DNA from: Channallabes apus
Lineage: Eukaryota > Chordata > Actinopteri > Siluriformes > Clariidae
DNA: 64,000 nucleotides
Assembly: GCA_030522415.1 (NCBI GenBank)
Contig: CM060113.1
Span: forward strand, 4,835,467 to 4,899,466
Direction of reading: 5' to 3'
Program-made: the position numbers and the translations under genes
Notes under the pieces: generated by a model
The model's database searches: none
The model's input: only the letters and a program-made list of their open reading frames with translations
What the model was told of the DNA's origin: nothing
Part shown: in pieces, positions 1-11,569 of the stretch
Position numbering within the stretch: the first letter of the stretch is position 1
How the letters are laid out: the number at the start of each line of letters is the position of its first letter

Positions 1-1140
1 AACTGTGAGATCAAAGCACACTTTCAGTTTTACCATTGTAAGCTACTGCTGTATACAGTATTAGCTGGATATGCGGTGGGTATGCATTAATATAAAGTTA
101 CATTATGACATGCAGTTACATTATTGTCAGAAGTAATAGAAAATTAATTAACATGTTTCAACCAATCAGATTTGAACATGTAAAGGTACCGTGGTACCTA
201 CAACTATATTATTATAAGGTGTACTGTAGGGAATATTTCATTTTTAGTTTGTTTCATTATATTCTGTGTTCATGAGACCAGAGTGTTTTCTTTCTTTGAC
301 CTCGACACGCTGCGTCAAAGTGAGGCACAATACAAAACAAGCCAGCTGCATCAGTTTATACTGTCACATGATCAGTAAAGCAGAACTACCAGCTGAAAAA
401 AAATAGTATGATGTCAATAATCTAAAAATATTGAATTGACTTTTGAAGAAAGTTTGAAGCTTCATTTAGTGCAATAGGATGCTGTCATCAACTACCCAAG
501 TCTTGCTGAAACTGATAGAGGAGGAGGCTGATGTTCATTGTACAGTAAATTCAACTTCATCATCATCTTTGCAATTACATAAAATATTTAGTGTTAATGA
601 ATATCAACTTGTGTATTTACATTGTCACAAATGCATTTTAAGCTGATTTAACAATTTTGACAAAACTGTGTGAGGTAATTACTATAATATTATAAAATTA
701 TTTTGGCATTTGTGGTTTGAATCTGAAATGATTTACTTGACATTCCTGCCTCAACAATTACACTTCTTATATGTACATTACCATATAGTGTGTACCTTGT
801 GCAGAACGATGAACAAAACTTGAAGGAACTATAGATGAATAACTGACTGTGAATGAGTGACATCATGTCTGACAGCAAACATGCTGGTGTGTGTTTAGTC
901 CAGATTAAAGTGAAGTATAAAGTCTGGCACTATAAGAGTGTGGTTACAATATTACACATCATTATAATTGAGATGACGACAACAACAACAACAATAACGA
1001 TGTGGTTTAAGACAAACTTATATAGGCGCACATCCTGTGGAAAGTTGACAAGACTTAGAAGAGGTGACAAACTGATTTCTTACTGTGGTTGAACGAAAAC
1101 TGACTCAGGCGGTCACGTGAAACTATCAGAGCTGTAGTGT
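1..1140. other. Intergenic sequence, no gene seen
   Basis: AT-rich sequence with no splice-consistent coding exon, no immunoglobulin signature and no recognisable transposon protein in either strand. The short open frames here have no family resemblance that I recognise. Confidence 0.6.
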
Positions 1141-1148
1141 TTCAACAC

Positions 1149-1167
1149 ACACACACGCACATGCACG

Positions 1168-1242
<75 letters not shown>

Positions 1243-1260
1243 ACACACACACACACACAC
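1149..1260. repeat. (CA)n microsatellite
   Basis: Long run of CA dinucleotides with a few interruptions (ACGC, CATA). It also generates a spurious Cys-Val open frame on the minus strand. Confidence 0.95.
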
Positions 1261-1400
1261 ATTATTTGTAAGGGATTTTGATCTTGGTCAGTGCAAGAGT
1301 ACAAATAAAACAAAGAAAACATTTGAGTCACACTTTTTGTAACTTATGACAAATCATTTAGGCAGTTAGTGCTGTTTTTAGTCTTCAGTATCACACTATA

Positions 1401-1401
<1 letters not shown>

Positions 1402-1442
<41 letters not shown>

Positions 1443-1474
1443 TTTTGCATATGTGTGTGTGGTAGGAAATCAAA

Positions 1475-1510
<36 letters not shown>
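1402..1510. repeat. (CT)n and (GA)n microsatellites in inverted arrangement
   Basis: A (CT)n run at about 1402-1438 is followed after about 40 bases by a (GA)n run at about 1479-1510. The two runs are complementary and could form a hairpin. No gene is seen from 1511 to 2118. Confidence 0.9.
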
Positions 1511-1514
<4 letters not shown>

Positions 1515-2118
1515 ATTGGTTTGTGATACAAAGTGGTGAAGGAGGAGTCTCAAAAGAGATCTAAATAAAGCTCCACCCAAATCAACATACTGTACAGTAG
1601 ATATAATCTAGAATGTCATTTAGAAGAAAAACAGAATAAGACAAATGATTAGGTTCAACTGTTTATGTAATATTATACAAATTAAATATTTGTGCACTTC
1701 ACTTGTAGACACAATGATAATTAGACCACATTAACACTGGCATGAAAATACAAAATGAAAAGCGTATATTATTTTATAATGTGTAACTACACATGGTGGA
1801 TTGTGAACCTGACATGGTTTGGATTAAACACCATTCATACTACTTTAGGTCACATCAAATCAATATATTCATTTATTTTTAAATCGAACTTGAACAAAGA
1901 TACTTAACTTCTACCCTGACATTATATTTGCTTGGTTCACCATATTTAAAAATAAGCTTTTAGATGCTTATTCTGTCTTTTAGGCTTTTGTCAATGAGAT
2001 CCTTCAAGAGTTCCTGAATAAATATGCCATTGATTACTGTATATTGATAAAATCTTAATTTGAATCAAACCAGTTATGTGAGCCATATATAAAAGATTAT
2101 TAAACATACAGTGTTTTA

Positions 2119-2328
2119 CTAAAGGTCAGTCCAGTTCCTGTACACACTGGAGGAAAAGTGGAGTTGGGATGTATAAGAGAAAAGTTGAAGGGCTGCCTCC
2201 CATTCTATCTTAACTTGGGGCTGGCACTGCATCTTCTGGCTGAGGTTTAGACAACGAGTGGGAATTGAACCCGGACCTTTCACATGGTAGGCGAGAAACC
2301 TACCATTGAGCCACCAATGCTCCCACAA
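2119..2328 (-). mobile_element. tRNA-Gly-derived SINE
   Basis: Read on the minus strand from 2320, the sequence matches the 5' half of a tRNA-Gly(GCC): GCATTGGTGG, an A-box-like segment TGGCTCAATGG, a GCC triplet in the anticodon position, and a B-box GGTTCAATTCC near 2260. The expected acceptor-stem 3' half is missing and the sequence runs on into an unrelated body toward 2130. It is therefore a SINE head, not a functional tRNA. Confidence 0.6.
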
Positions 2329-2734
2329 GGGAGTCATCTACTGCATTGGCCAAAACCTAAAACCACAAGAGACCTCAAAAGCTTTCTTGAGTTAATTTAT
2401 TTTCTACTGACAGTTCAATCAAGGCACCACAGAAGCTCAACTTCTCTCCTACAAAGAAAAGCTGTAAAGAAAAGCAATAATAAACCTTCTCTATCTTAAA
2501 TCATTGAAAATGTCCAACCTGTTGCTAGGCCTTTTGAAATCTAATTTTTGTTGGAAAGTATTACAATCTGAACAACATATCATGGCCTGTGCCTAGAGTT
2601 GTCCTCTATGGCTATGAATTTCTGTCCTACTATGAACTGGCCTTGTCTTTAGGATTGTGATTTCTCTAAGCCTTTTGGTTTTTGACCTATGTTTTGACCT
2701 TGGTTATGTACAAAGCAGGACTTTCATAGACCTT

Positions 2735-2790
2735 CAACCCTGGAGGTGCAGGGCCACAGTCCCAACCACTACACCACCATGCTGCCTTTT
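2735..2790 (-). mobile_element. tRNA-derived SINE head relic
   Basis: Read on the minus strand it gives GCATGGTGGTGTAGTGG (A box) and CACCTCCAGGG, the head of the same SINE family as the full copy at 9862-10246. The counterpart in duplication copy 2 lies at about 9505-9555. Confidence 0.6.
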
Positions 2791-3455
2791 GATGTTAATC
2801 TTTCCTATTATAAAAGTTTTGGGAAATTCCTAAATTCTAAAGATAATTTATTTATTTTTAAGTAACTCCAGTAGGTTTTTTTTTTTCTACAATTTTTTTT
2901 AGCACTTGTTGGTCTTTATGGGTTATTTTAAACAGGTCATATCAACCTGTTAGTCATTTCAAACCTGCAAAACAATTATAATATAGATAATAATTTATTT
3001 TTATTGATGTGTATTTTTACTATGGTGTTATGATATGTTAAGTATTTATAGTGTTTTATGTATTTATAAAAAATTCTGAAATGCAATAGTAATAAAAATT
3101 AAACATTAAATCAAATTAAAGCTACTGTAATATGACGTTTTGATCTAAGGAAAAGCAGAGAGGCCGTAACACACAGTATTAATCACCTTTCATTTCTGGC
3201 CTTCCTCAATCAAATCACATTAAAAATAAGATTGTTGTATATTTTACTTATTTATTTAATTAGTTATGGAGGTAACAGATTTGTTATGAGAAGAATAAAA
3301 ATGCACAATGAGTTTCCTTGTTATTAATTTACTTTACACTGTATTATGCGTGTAAACACTGATTTGGCAAGTTGTTTGTTATTCTAGAACAAGTTCAAGT
3401 TCAACTTTTGAGCACTGCAAGGTCATGTTCCTACCTACAGATCAGACAGAAGTAT

Positions 3456-3458
<3 letters not shown>

Positions 3459-3540
<82 letters not shown>
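3459..3540. repeat. (CA)n microsatellite, copy 1
   Basis: Uninterrupted CA run of about 82 bases. The paralogous tract in copy 2 (10597-10664) is shorter, about 68 bases, showing length change since duplication. Confidence 0.95.
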
Positions 3541-3545
<5 letters not shown>

Positions 3546-3851
3546 AACCACAAATTAACTTACACCCACACACGAATAACCACAGCACACCTTTACAGAG
3601 CAACTAGTGGGAGGTTTTTAGTACTTTGCACTCTTACACACACTAGACAAAAATCTGTCAAACTGAAGACAAACACAAACACCACTAATCAAAAAAAGGT
3701 CACCATGCACTTTTTGTTTTGTGATCTACAAGTGTGATTTGTAGACTGTTTGTCTACAAATAAGACACTTGGACAATTTGTAGCAGAGAATAAACCTGAA
3801 TCAGATTGGATATACAGTAGTTTTTTACTAGCATTGATTCATTTCACATTT

Positions 3852-3990
3852 CCCAGGAGACTTAGGGAACAAGGCAGGATACACCCTGGATGGGGTGCCA
3901 ATACATCGCAAGGCACACACACTTACACATACACAGTCTCGAGGCATCAATCAAATCTGGAATTGCTAAGCCACTGTGCTGCCTTAGCTC
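3852..3990 (-). mobile_element. SINE 3' relic, copy 1
   Basis: Minus-strand matches to the family's 3' part: CCCAGGAGACTTAGGG, ATACACCCTGGATGGGGTGCC and the head fragment CTAAGCCACTGTGCTGCC. The middle is degraded. It is shared with copy 2 at 10985-11150, so it predates the duplication. Confidence 0.6.
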
Positions 3991-4266
3991 ATTTTCTATT
4001 ATTATTAGTAGTAGTAGAAGTAGTAAACACCTTTTTTCATGTACAGTAAGAGCTTTATATAGGTGAAAATAGACACAAAATGGGAGCAATCTCCTAGGAA
4101 TGCTCCCCTCCCACCTCCTCACCCAATCACTAATGCGAACATAACACACATGAAATAAAACAAATATAAATCGCATACATTTGGAAATGTTATACAGTAC
4201 AGTATGTGTTGTTCTATTAAACTGCCAGAAGCAGCACAAGGTGCCACAGTCAGGTAGTTCAGTCTG

Positions 4267-4274
4267 TGATGTCA
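4267..4274 (+). promoter_or_regulatory. CRE-like TGATGTCA in NITR A promoter
   Basis: The octamer TGATGTCA lies about 105 bases upstream of the gene A start codon. The same octamer in the same orientation relative to the gene occurs upstream of B, D and E, within a conserved block that also contains AGTTTGA(T/C)CAT. The match to CRE/ATF-type sites is by sequence only. Confidence 0.5.
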
Positions 4275-4351
4275 GAGTTTCATTTCATAACACTTTAGCT
4301 CTGAGTGAGATGTGATCAGTTTGATCATCTGACAGTGTAGCAGGAGGACAC

Positions 4352-4360
4352 ATGCCTTAG
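4352..4360 (+). promoter_or_regulatory. Two-codon upstream ORF before NITR A
   Basis: ATG CCT TAG sits 27 bases before the main ATG. Gene B has the same minimal uORF (11543-11551). Gene E has a six-codon uORF at the aligned ATG (37976-37996). In gene D the aligned ATG is open and in frame with the leader. Whether these lie in the mRNA depends on the transcription start, which cannot be read here. Confidence 0.35.
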
Positions 4361-4378
4361 ACACCCCTCGGACTGGAC

Positions 4379-6289
4379 ATGTTGATGCTAATGTGGTCTA
4401 CATTGTTGGTTTTTAATAAAATCGGTAAGAATGGATAGACATTTATGTTTTCTGATAATATATAGATTTATCACACAGTATTATAAGAAATGTAATTATC
4501 ATTTGTGTTTTTGTTAGATTTATGATAATCTGAGTTATTATGTGTATAATAAAATTGTGAGAATAACATTTCATTCTTTAAATCTTGACATTAGATTCTG
4601 GACAATGTAATGATATTCATCAGCCGAACCCACTGATCACTGCTGATGTTGGTGATAATGTGACTCTGCACTGCTTTCGACTGGGGACAGACAGAGCTGG
4701 TTCCATTGTTTGGTACAAGCAAATAGTAGGACATGAACCTTGTGTAGTTGTTACACTGGAACGTACACCCTTTTTTAAAAAACAATTTAAGTCTCAACGA
4801 TTCAGCATCAAGGAAGAAGAACGAGGCTACCATTTACATATTGCTCATGTGGAACCATCGGATGAAGCCGTGTACTACTGTGGTGTTCTAATATTCACAG
4901 CAACTTTTGGAAAAGGAACATTTTTATCAGTTAAAGGTATGAATGTTAACATATACAATTACAAGTATTAATTCTCAGGAAGCAGGAAGGACATCTCATG
5001 TAAAACCTGAGCAATAATTTGTGGATCGATTGATCCAATGTTGTGGCTCTGAGAAAGAGAAATATATAAAAATAATAATTTTTCTTTACAGTATCTGTAG
5101 ATCTAATAAAATGTGTGTATTAATTTCTCAGTATCATTAAAAAGCCGTGTATTACAATCTTTAAGTGTCTTTAAATTTCAATTAAGTGCCACAATAGAAT
5201 TAGTTCTTCTTGAATAGTCAGTGGGCTCAGTACTATTTCAGTCTGTTTGAGACCTACAGTATTAAATTATGCTAAAATAGGTAAAACAATGTGATATAAT
5301 TTTAAGCATTTATTTCTATTCTATTTCTTATATATGTCTAAATATTAAAACAAAATAAAAAGCTTTCATTTTCTATTACACTAAACAGGTAAACCAGATT
5401 TAAGTGTCTCCGTGTTCCAGAGCAGTGTGTTGGAGTCGGTTCCTGCAGGAGCGTCAGTGACTCTGCAGTGTTCGGTTCTCTCTGAGAGCAGAGCAGCAGA
5501 ACTCCAAGTGCTCTGGTTCAGAGCTGCTCCACCACAATCCCATCCTCAAATCATTTACACTCATCACAACAGCAGCCATCAGTGTGAGAGCGGCTCTTCT
5601 ACACACACCTGTGTGTACAACTTCTCCAAGAACATCCTCAGCCTCAGTGATACTGGGACTTACTACTGCGCTGTGGCCACGTGTGGGAAGATCATTTTTG
5701 GGAACGGGACACGAGTACAACTGGATTTGAATACATTGACTGACCAACATCCACGTAAGAATGAATTAAATGCTTAATTTTTTTAAGCAATTTATTAAAT
5801 ACTAAATATTTATAATGTATTTATTTATTTTCTTACAGTTTCTTTAGTGATCTGCCTTGCTGTAGCTTTGACACTGTGTGTGGTGGTGATCTTTGTTCAA
5901 CTTATTTTAAGTTGTAAAAAACAAAACGCTGATCAACACCACGGTAAATATCAATTAATTTGAAGTAGAAAATAATATTATTGCATGAAGACACTCAGCA
6001 CAAGTACAATTTTGGAATCTTCTTGGGTTTTTTTTACAGTAAAACGTCAGCAAGATTCTATCATACAGGTAACTATTCAGCAATGTGTGTACACATACAG
6101 TATTAACAAAAATTAACAATAATTATCATTTTGTGATTAACTCGTGTATTTCTTCAGGACTGTGATGCTGTGGAAATGAACTATGCTTCTATAAATTTCA
6201 ATGAAAGTGAAAATAAAAGTGAAAGAGCAAAAAGAGAACAACCTCAAGATAGTGTTTATTCTGAAGTTTTAAACACTTCTGTTACTTAG
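4379..6289 (+). CDS. nitr: Novel immune-type receptor (NITR A), two Ig domains, ITIM tail
   Basis: Inhibitory-type surface receptor of the teleost NITR family. Exons: 4379-4424, 4595-4936, 5389-5754, 5839-5943, 6040-6068 and 6158-6289, giving 339 aa with all junctions in consistent phase. Residues 1-15 form a short hydrophobic leader. The V domain (16-130) has C42, W55, C111 and a J-like FGKGT at 120-124, plus an extra C65. The second Ig domain (130-251) has C157, W172, C223, extra C195, C204 and C228, and a second J-like FGNGT at 233-237. Exon 4 encodes an uncharged transmembrane helix ([15 protein letters not shown]). The tail has MNYASI (ITIM-like, Met at -2) and SVYSEV (ITIM). It is nearly identical to gene B. 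Family assignment is from domain order and the double J-like motif; the ligand is unknown. Confidence 0.88.
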
Positions 6290-6458
6290 ATTACTGCTAA
6301 TGTTTCACTATTAAATGATAAAACAAGTAAAACAAATCTGTAAAAAACATTTAGCACCATGTAAAGTTTATTCTTTCAAGAAGAAAGAAATGAACGATAG
6401 AGCTATAATAATATAATGTTGTGTGAATGTTCTTATTAACCTTATTAGTGAATAGATT

Positions 6459-6464
6459 AATAAA
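6459..6464 (+). terminator. AATAAA polyadenylation signal of NITR A
   Basis: AATAAA lies 170 bases after the stop codon, with a second one at 6503-6508. The first is conserved in gene B at 13998-14003. Confidence 0.6.
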
Positions 6465-6858
6465 CTCTATCATGTTGTGTGGTCTGTTTATTCATTGTAC
6501 ATAATAAAGATTGTGTTTATCATGGTTTGCAATAAAACTATTGATATGTAACATTTTAACCTAATATGCATATACCAATCATGACAGTATTTATATCGGG
6601 TGTGTATAAACTCTTTTGATATTTCAGACAATCGTTCACTTGATCTGGTTAAACATGCTGATGAAAAGGTTTGACCACAACCGACAAACAACAACAATAA
6701 ATAACAATAATAGTAATGATGAATAAATAAATAAATGAATAAATGAATAAATGAATAAATAAACTTTTGAAATTAGATGACATGTTCGGTGTACATTGTC
6801 ATGTGCATGCACTGTGCATTCTCTGCTAGTGATGTACAAGCCCATGATGTCCAAAAGA

Positions 6859-8715
6859 CAGTGTAAAATTTCAGCGTTATAACGTGATAGGATGCCACCT
6901 TTGCAATAAGTGTAGTCGTGAAATTTCCTCTCTACTAAATATTCAACTGTTAGTAGTATTATAACAAAGTGGAAGCGATTGGGAATAACAGAAAATCAAC
7001 CATGAAGTGCTAGGCCGCGTATTGCATAGAGTTCACAGACTTTCAACAGTCAATAGTTACCAGTGGTGTCAGATACTAGGGTTTAAAAAGACTTCTTTAG
7101 AAGTTGAAGTATCAACTCAAGCTTTTTACTCAAGTAAAAGTGTAAAAGTACTGGTTTCAAAACTACTTAAAGTATAAAAGTAAAAGTAACGTGAGGGGGG
7201 AAAAGCATTAAGGATAAAAGCTTAGGCTGTGTCACGGGCCTGTATACTACTGTACACTAACACCTCATATACTACTGTACACTAACACCTCATACTGTAT
7301 ACTACTGTACACTAACACCTCATAAAAAGAAAACAAGAAAAATGTGTTGTTGTATTTTTTGTTTGTTAGTTTTTTTAATGGCCATAGTGATTTGGGATAC
7401 TGTATATGGCAATTGAAAAAGAATGCATTTTAGTACAATACAAATACATTAAAGAACCATATAGGTGTACTACTGAGCATTAACATGTTTTATGGAGAAG
7501 AAGATATGATAACTAGTTGCCTATAAGTATTTTAATGGTGCAAAAAGTCACACTTCAGAGGCGTGTCATCAGTAACCTTTATTGGAATGTAAATGTACAT
7601 CCAAGCTTAGCTGCAGGAATCTGTGAGGGCACCATACAAGAAAATTAGTGTATGCAGGGCAGGCTTAGTAACTATTACCCTTGTATGGGTGACTACAATA
7701 AACATTAGTGCTGTCAGAATGAAGGATTCATCCAAGTGGTTAATCAAAAAAAAAAAAAAAAAAAAAAAGAAATATATATATATATATATATAAAATCATT
7801 CCTGTTACCTTCCTCGCTGGTGCTTGGTTGTGACATTTTGCTCGAATCTTGAGTCTCTATCACGGACAGCTTCGTCTACTTATCACAACCGTATCAACCG
7901 AAGATGCTAATTTATTCAAACGTCCTTGCTGGAGTGTGTGACGTAACGTCATGTGCAGGTGCGATGGATCGCGTACCAACCAACAGGGTGTCGGAATAGT
8001 ATGTTTATACTTCTCATCTGTAACGTCCTTCGGTATAGGAGAAAATAAAGATCACATAGACAAGCGGAGTTGTTAGCGAATGTGCTGTTTACTTTTTTGT
8101 TCTCTCATGCGCATGCCCAGTGACAGATTACACACGCTTAATTACCTCGTCCCGCTCGACGTGCTTATGTGCTTACGTCAGAGTCAGGATGCTGAACATA
8201 AAACTTGGAACAAATCTACATGAAACACTACATCATCCAACCACAATCAACTTCGCTCCATCCGGATGGCGCGATTTATCCGGATGCTTTTTTTTGGTTT
8301 GTTTTTTGAATTACAAGCTGAAATAAAATAGGAGTAACGAGGCTATTTTTAAAATGTAAGGAGTAGAAAGTACAGATAATTGCGTGAAAATGTAAGGAGT
8401 AAAAGTAAAAAGTCGGCTGAAAAATAATTACTCCAGTAAAGTATAGATACCCAAAATTTCAACTCAAGTAAGGTAATGAAGTATTTGTACTTCGTTACTT
8501 GACACCACTGATAGTTACGGACCTCTGAACTTCATGTGGCCTGTAGATTAGCTCAAGAATAGTGTGTAGAGAGCTTCATGAAATGGGTTTCATGTTGATC
8601 ATCTCCACGCAAGCCTTACATCACCAAGTGCAAGGCAAATCATCGGATGCAGTGGTGTAAAGCATCCTGCCACGGCACTGTAAAGCAGTGGAGGAGTGTT
8701 CTCTGAAACACTGTA
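6859..8715 (+). mobile_element. Tc1-like transposon relic, interrupted
   Basis: Two collinear fragments, 6859-7060 and 8519-8715, resemble the 5' half of a fish Tc1-like transposase gene. Landmarks are TAACAAAGTGGAAGCGATTGGG in the first and CTTCATGTGGCCTGTAGATTAGC plus AAATCATCGGATGCAGTGGTG in the second. Both are frame-broken. The rest of the transposase and the 3' terminal repeat are absent. A hAT-like element sits between the fragments. Confidence 0.65.
7061..8510. mobile_element. Non-autonomous hAT-like element with 8-bp target duplication
   Basis: The element begins CAGTGGTGTC and ends GACACCACTG, a perfect 10-bp terminal inverted repeat. It is flanked by the direct repeat ATAGTTAC at 7053-7060 and 8511-8518. 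An 8-bp duplication and CAGTGGTG ends fit the hAT superfamily. It is 1450 bases long and no transposase frame is seen. The interior contains a poly-A run followed by (TA)n at about 7746-7790 and several TACTGTACACTAACACCTCA repeats near 7245-7322. A shorter relative lies at 26465-26933. Confidence 0.8.
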
Positions 8716-9861
8716 AGAATCACTTATTTAAACCATATCAGGATTTTGTCGCTGTCCATGGTGTTGAATTTTGAAGTAAGATGAGAGAAATGTCTCTGTG
8801 AGATACAGCGTTAATCTTAATGTTGGGGTGTTGAACATGCGAGCAGGGTAGCAATTTAAAGAATTAGAAGCAAGTGTGGCTAACCTGTTAGGTCTGATGA
8901 AATCCAATTTCTGTTGGAAAGTATTACAGCCTGAACAACATATCATGGGCTGTTCAGGTTGTGCCTACAGTAGTCCTCATCCTCCACAGTCTTCACAGTC
9001 TCCATATTTCCTATGGTCATTAGAGCCACTCAGTGTCGATGCCATCAGTGGTAAAAGTGACAAGAAGACCCATGTCGTTACTCACAGTCATCTCTATGAA
9101 TCTCCACCCTTTCACTTTTTGTACATGTGAGTGGATGTGTTTGTGTTATTTCTGTTTTGTGTTTTGGTTTGGTGCTTGAACATTGGTTTTATGTCATCCT
9201 TTGGCATTGGTACAGTATTGGCTTTGGTAATTGTTTCAGTAATATAAAGAGTGCCACAGTTGGCAGCCAAGTGCAGTCATTCATTTATTTATATAGTGCA
9301 GTCATTTATTTTGTGTACAACCTTACTTTGGCTTGTTTTGTTTTTCCTTTTGCTTAACCATCAGAATTCGTCTACGCCTCTGTATTTCTGTCCTTGTCTA
9401 AACTGGCCTTGTCTTTAAACTGTGTTTTCCTTAAGCCTTTTGGTTTTTGACCTTCTTTGTTTTAACCTTGATTATGTATGAAGAAGGACTTGAACATTCG
9501 ACCCTGGAGATGTAGCGCCACAGTCCCAGCCACTACACCACCATACTACCTTTTGATGTTAATCTTTCTTATTATAGAAATTCTGGGAAATTTCTAAATT
9601 CTAATATTAATTTCTTCATTTTTAAGTAACTTCATTATGTTTTTTTCTAAAGATTTCTTAGGATTTGTTGGTCTTTATGCTTTATTTTAAATAGGTCATA
9701 TCAATCAGCAAAACAGTTTTAATATAGATAAGATAATTTCTTTTTATTAATGTGTATTATTATTATGATGTTATGGTATTTTAAGTATTTATGGTATTTA
9801 TAAAAAAATCTGAAACACAATAGTATTAAACATTAAACTAAATTAAAGGTGATATAAAGTA

Positions 9862-10246
9862 AATGAGCGGCGCGGTGGTGTAGTGGTTAGCACTGTTGCC
9901 TTGCACCTCCAGGGTCTGGGTTTGATTCCCCGGCCAGGCTCGATTCCCGTCTCTGTGTGCATGGAGTTTGCATGTTCTCCCCGTGCTTGGTGGGTCTCCT
10001 CCGGGTACTCCGGTTTCCTCCCACAGTCCAAAGATATGCAGGTTAGGCTAATTGGCGTTCCTAAATTGCCCGTAGTGTGTGATTGGGTGTGTGAGTGTGT
10101 GTATGTGTGTGTGCCCTGCGATGGATTGGCACCCTGTCCAGGGTGTACCCCGCATAGTGCCCGAAGTCTCCTGGGATAGGCTCCAGGTCCCCGCGACCCT
10201 GAACAAAGGATTAAGCGGTATAGAAAATGAATGAATGAATGAATAA
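9862..10246 (+). mobile_element. Full-length tRNA-derived SINE, copy-2 specific
   Basis: The 5' tRNA-like head has an A box (TGGTGTAGTGGTTAG) and B box (GGGTTTGATTCCC). The conserved centre includes CTCCGGTTTCCTCCCACAG and TGCAGGTTAGGCTAATTGG, and the 3' part ends AAGCGGTATAGAAAATGAATG with an ATGA-repeat tail. It is flanked by ATAAAGTA at 9854-9861 and 10247-10254. The structure is that of a widespread teleost tRNA-derived SINE. It is absent from the paralogous place near 3130. Confidence 0.85.
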
Positions 10247-10594
10247 ATAAAGTACTTTGTAAATGAAGTTTGCACATACAGTACTGATCTAAGGAAAAGC
10301 AGAGAGGCCTTAACACAGTATTAATCACCGTTTATTTCTGGCCTTCCTCAATGAAATCACATACAAAAGATTGTTGTATATTTTTCTTATTTATTTAATT
10401 ATTTATGAAGGTGACAGATTTGTTATGAGAAGAATAAAAATGCACAATGAGTTTCCTTGTTATTAATTTACTTTACACTGTATTATGCGTGTAAACACTG
10501 ATTTGGCAAGTTGTTTGTTATTCTAGAACAAGTTCAAGTTCAACTTTTGAGCACTGCAAGGTCATGTTCCTACCTACAGATCAGACAGAAGTAT

Positions 10595-10596
<2 letters not shown>

Positions 10597-10664
<68 letters not shown>
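10597..10664. repeat. (CA)n microsatellite, copy 2
   Basis: Paralogue of the 3459-3540 tract, about 14 bases shorter. Confidence 0.95.
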
Positions 10665-10670
<6 letters not shown>

Positions 10671-10984
10671 AACCACAAATTAACTTACACCCACACACGA
10701 ATAACCACAGCACACCTTTACAGAGCTAACAGTGGGAGTTTTTTAGTACTTTGCACTCTTACACACACTAGACAAAAATCAGTCAAACACAAACACCACT
10801 AATCAAAAAAAGGTTAAGCAATTTTTTGTTACACCATACATTTTTTGTTTGTTTGACATATTTTTACTAAATAAGATTGAACGTGTGATCTGTTTGTTTA
10901 CAAATAAGACACTTGGACAATTTGTTGCAGAGAACAAACCTGAATCAGGATGGATATAATTTTTACTAAGCATTAACTCATTTC

Positions 10985-11208
10985 ACATTTCCCAGGAGAC
11001 TTAGGGAACAGGGCAGGATACACACTGGATGGGGTGCCAATCTATTGCAGGACACACATATAGTACTTACACATACACAGTCTCGAGGCGTCAATCAAAC
11101 CTGGATTTGCAAGGTGACAGTGATAACCACTAAGCCACTGTGCTGCCTTGGCTCATTTTCTATTATTATTATTATTATTATTAGTAGTAGTAGTAGTAGT
11201 AGTAGTAG
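10985..11208 (-). mobile_element. SINE 3' relic, copy 2, followed by ATT/AGT microsatellite
   Basis: Counterpart of 3852-3990, with the same degraded minus-strand SINE landmarks. It is followed at 11161-11208 by (ATT)n then (AGT)n trinucleotide runs, longer than in copy 1. Confidence 0.6.
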
Positions 11209-11457
11209 GAAACACCTTTGTTCACCTACAGTAAGTGTATTATATAGATGAATTTAGACACAAAACGGCAGCAATCCACTAGAAGCGCCGCCTCCCACCC
11301 ACTCGTCCATCAATTTCAGGACACCCTAATGTGAACATAACACACATGAAATAAAACAAATATAAATCGCAATCGTTTGGGAAAGTTATACAGTATGTGT
11401 TGTTCTATTAAACTGCCAGAAGCAGCACAAGGTGCCACAGTCAGGTATCTCAGTCTG

Positions 11458-11465
11458 TGATGTCA
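11458..11465 (+). promoter_or_regulatory. CRE-like TGATGTCA in NITR B promoter
   Basis: Same octamer at the same 105-base distance from the start codon as in gene A, within a block almost identical to copy 1. Confidence 0.5.
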
Positions 11466-11569
11466 GAGTTTCATTTCATAACACTTTAGCTCTGAGTGAG
11501 ATGTGATCAGTTTGATCATCTGACAGTGTAGCAGGAGGACACATGCCTTAGACACCCCTCGAACTAGAG

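Larger units (their letters stand above)
2500..6858 (+). repeat. Segmental duplication copy 1 (carries NITR gene A)
   Basis: This block aligns by eye with 8870-14390. Matching landmarks are the ATTACA-CTGAACAACATATCATG segment (about 2565 and 8925), the SINE relic (2735 and 9505), the TCTAAGGAAAAGCAGAGAGGCC segment (3145 and 10282), the (CA)n tract (3459 and 10597), the NITR promoter and all six exons, and the 3' flank through GTTAAACATGCTGATGAAAAGG (about 6650 and 14195). Copy 2 is longer, partly because of two SINE insertions. Confidence 0.85.

Noticed and set aside
1113..1331. Open frame encoding a Cys-Val repeat protein
   Set aside because: It is a translation of the (CA)n microsatellite. 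The same applies to the frames at 3425-3607 and 45362-45821.
2250..2320. Possible functional tRNA-Gly gene on the minus strand
   Set aside because: The 5' half and B box match, but the 3' acceptor half cannot pair with the 5' GCATTGG, and the sequence runs on as a SINE body.
4591..4833. Antisense open frame over the NITR V exon (also 11782-12024 and 5454-5750)
   Set aside because: These are shadows of the coding exons in the opposite strand. They recur wherever the exon is duplicated and have no splice or promoter support.
4937..4971. Extension of the V-domain reading frame past the J-like motif
   Set aside because: The frame runs into intron sequence after a clear GTATG donor at 4937. The same donor position and phase occur in the paralogues.
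8120..8326. 68-aa open frame inside the hAT-like element as a transposase piece
   Set aside because: It has no resemblance to the hAT catalytic or dimerisation regions. It is probably chance.
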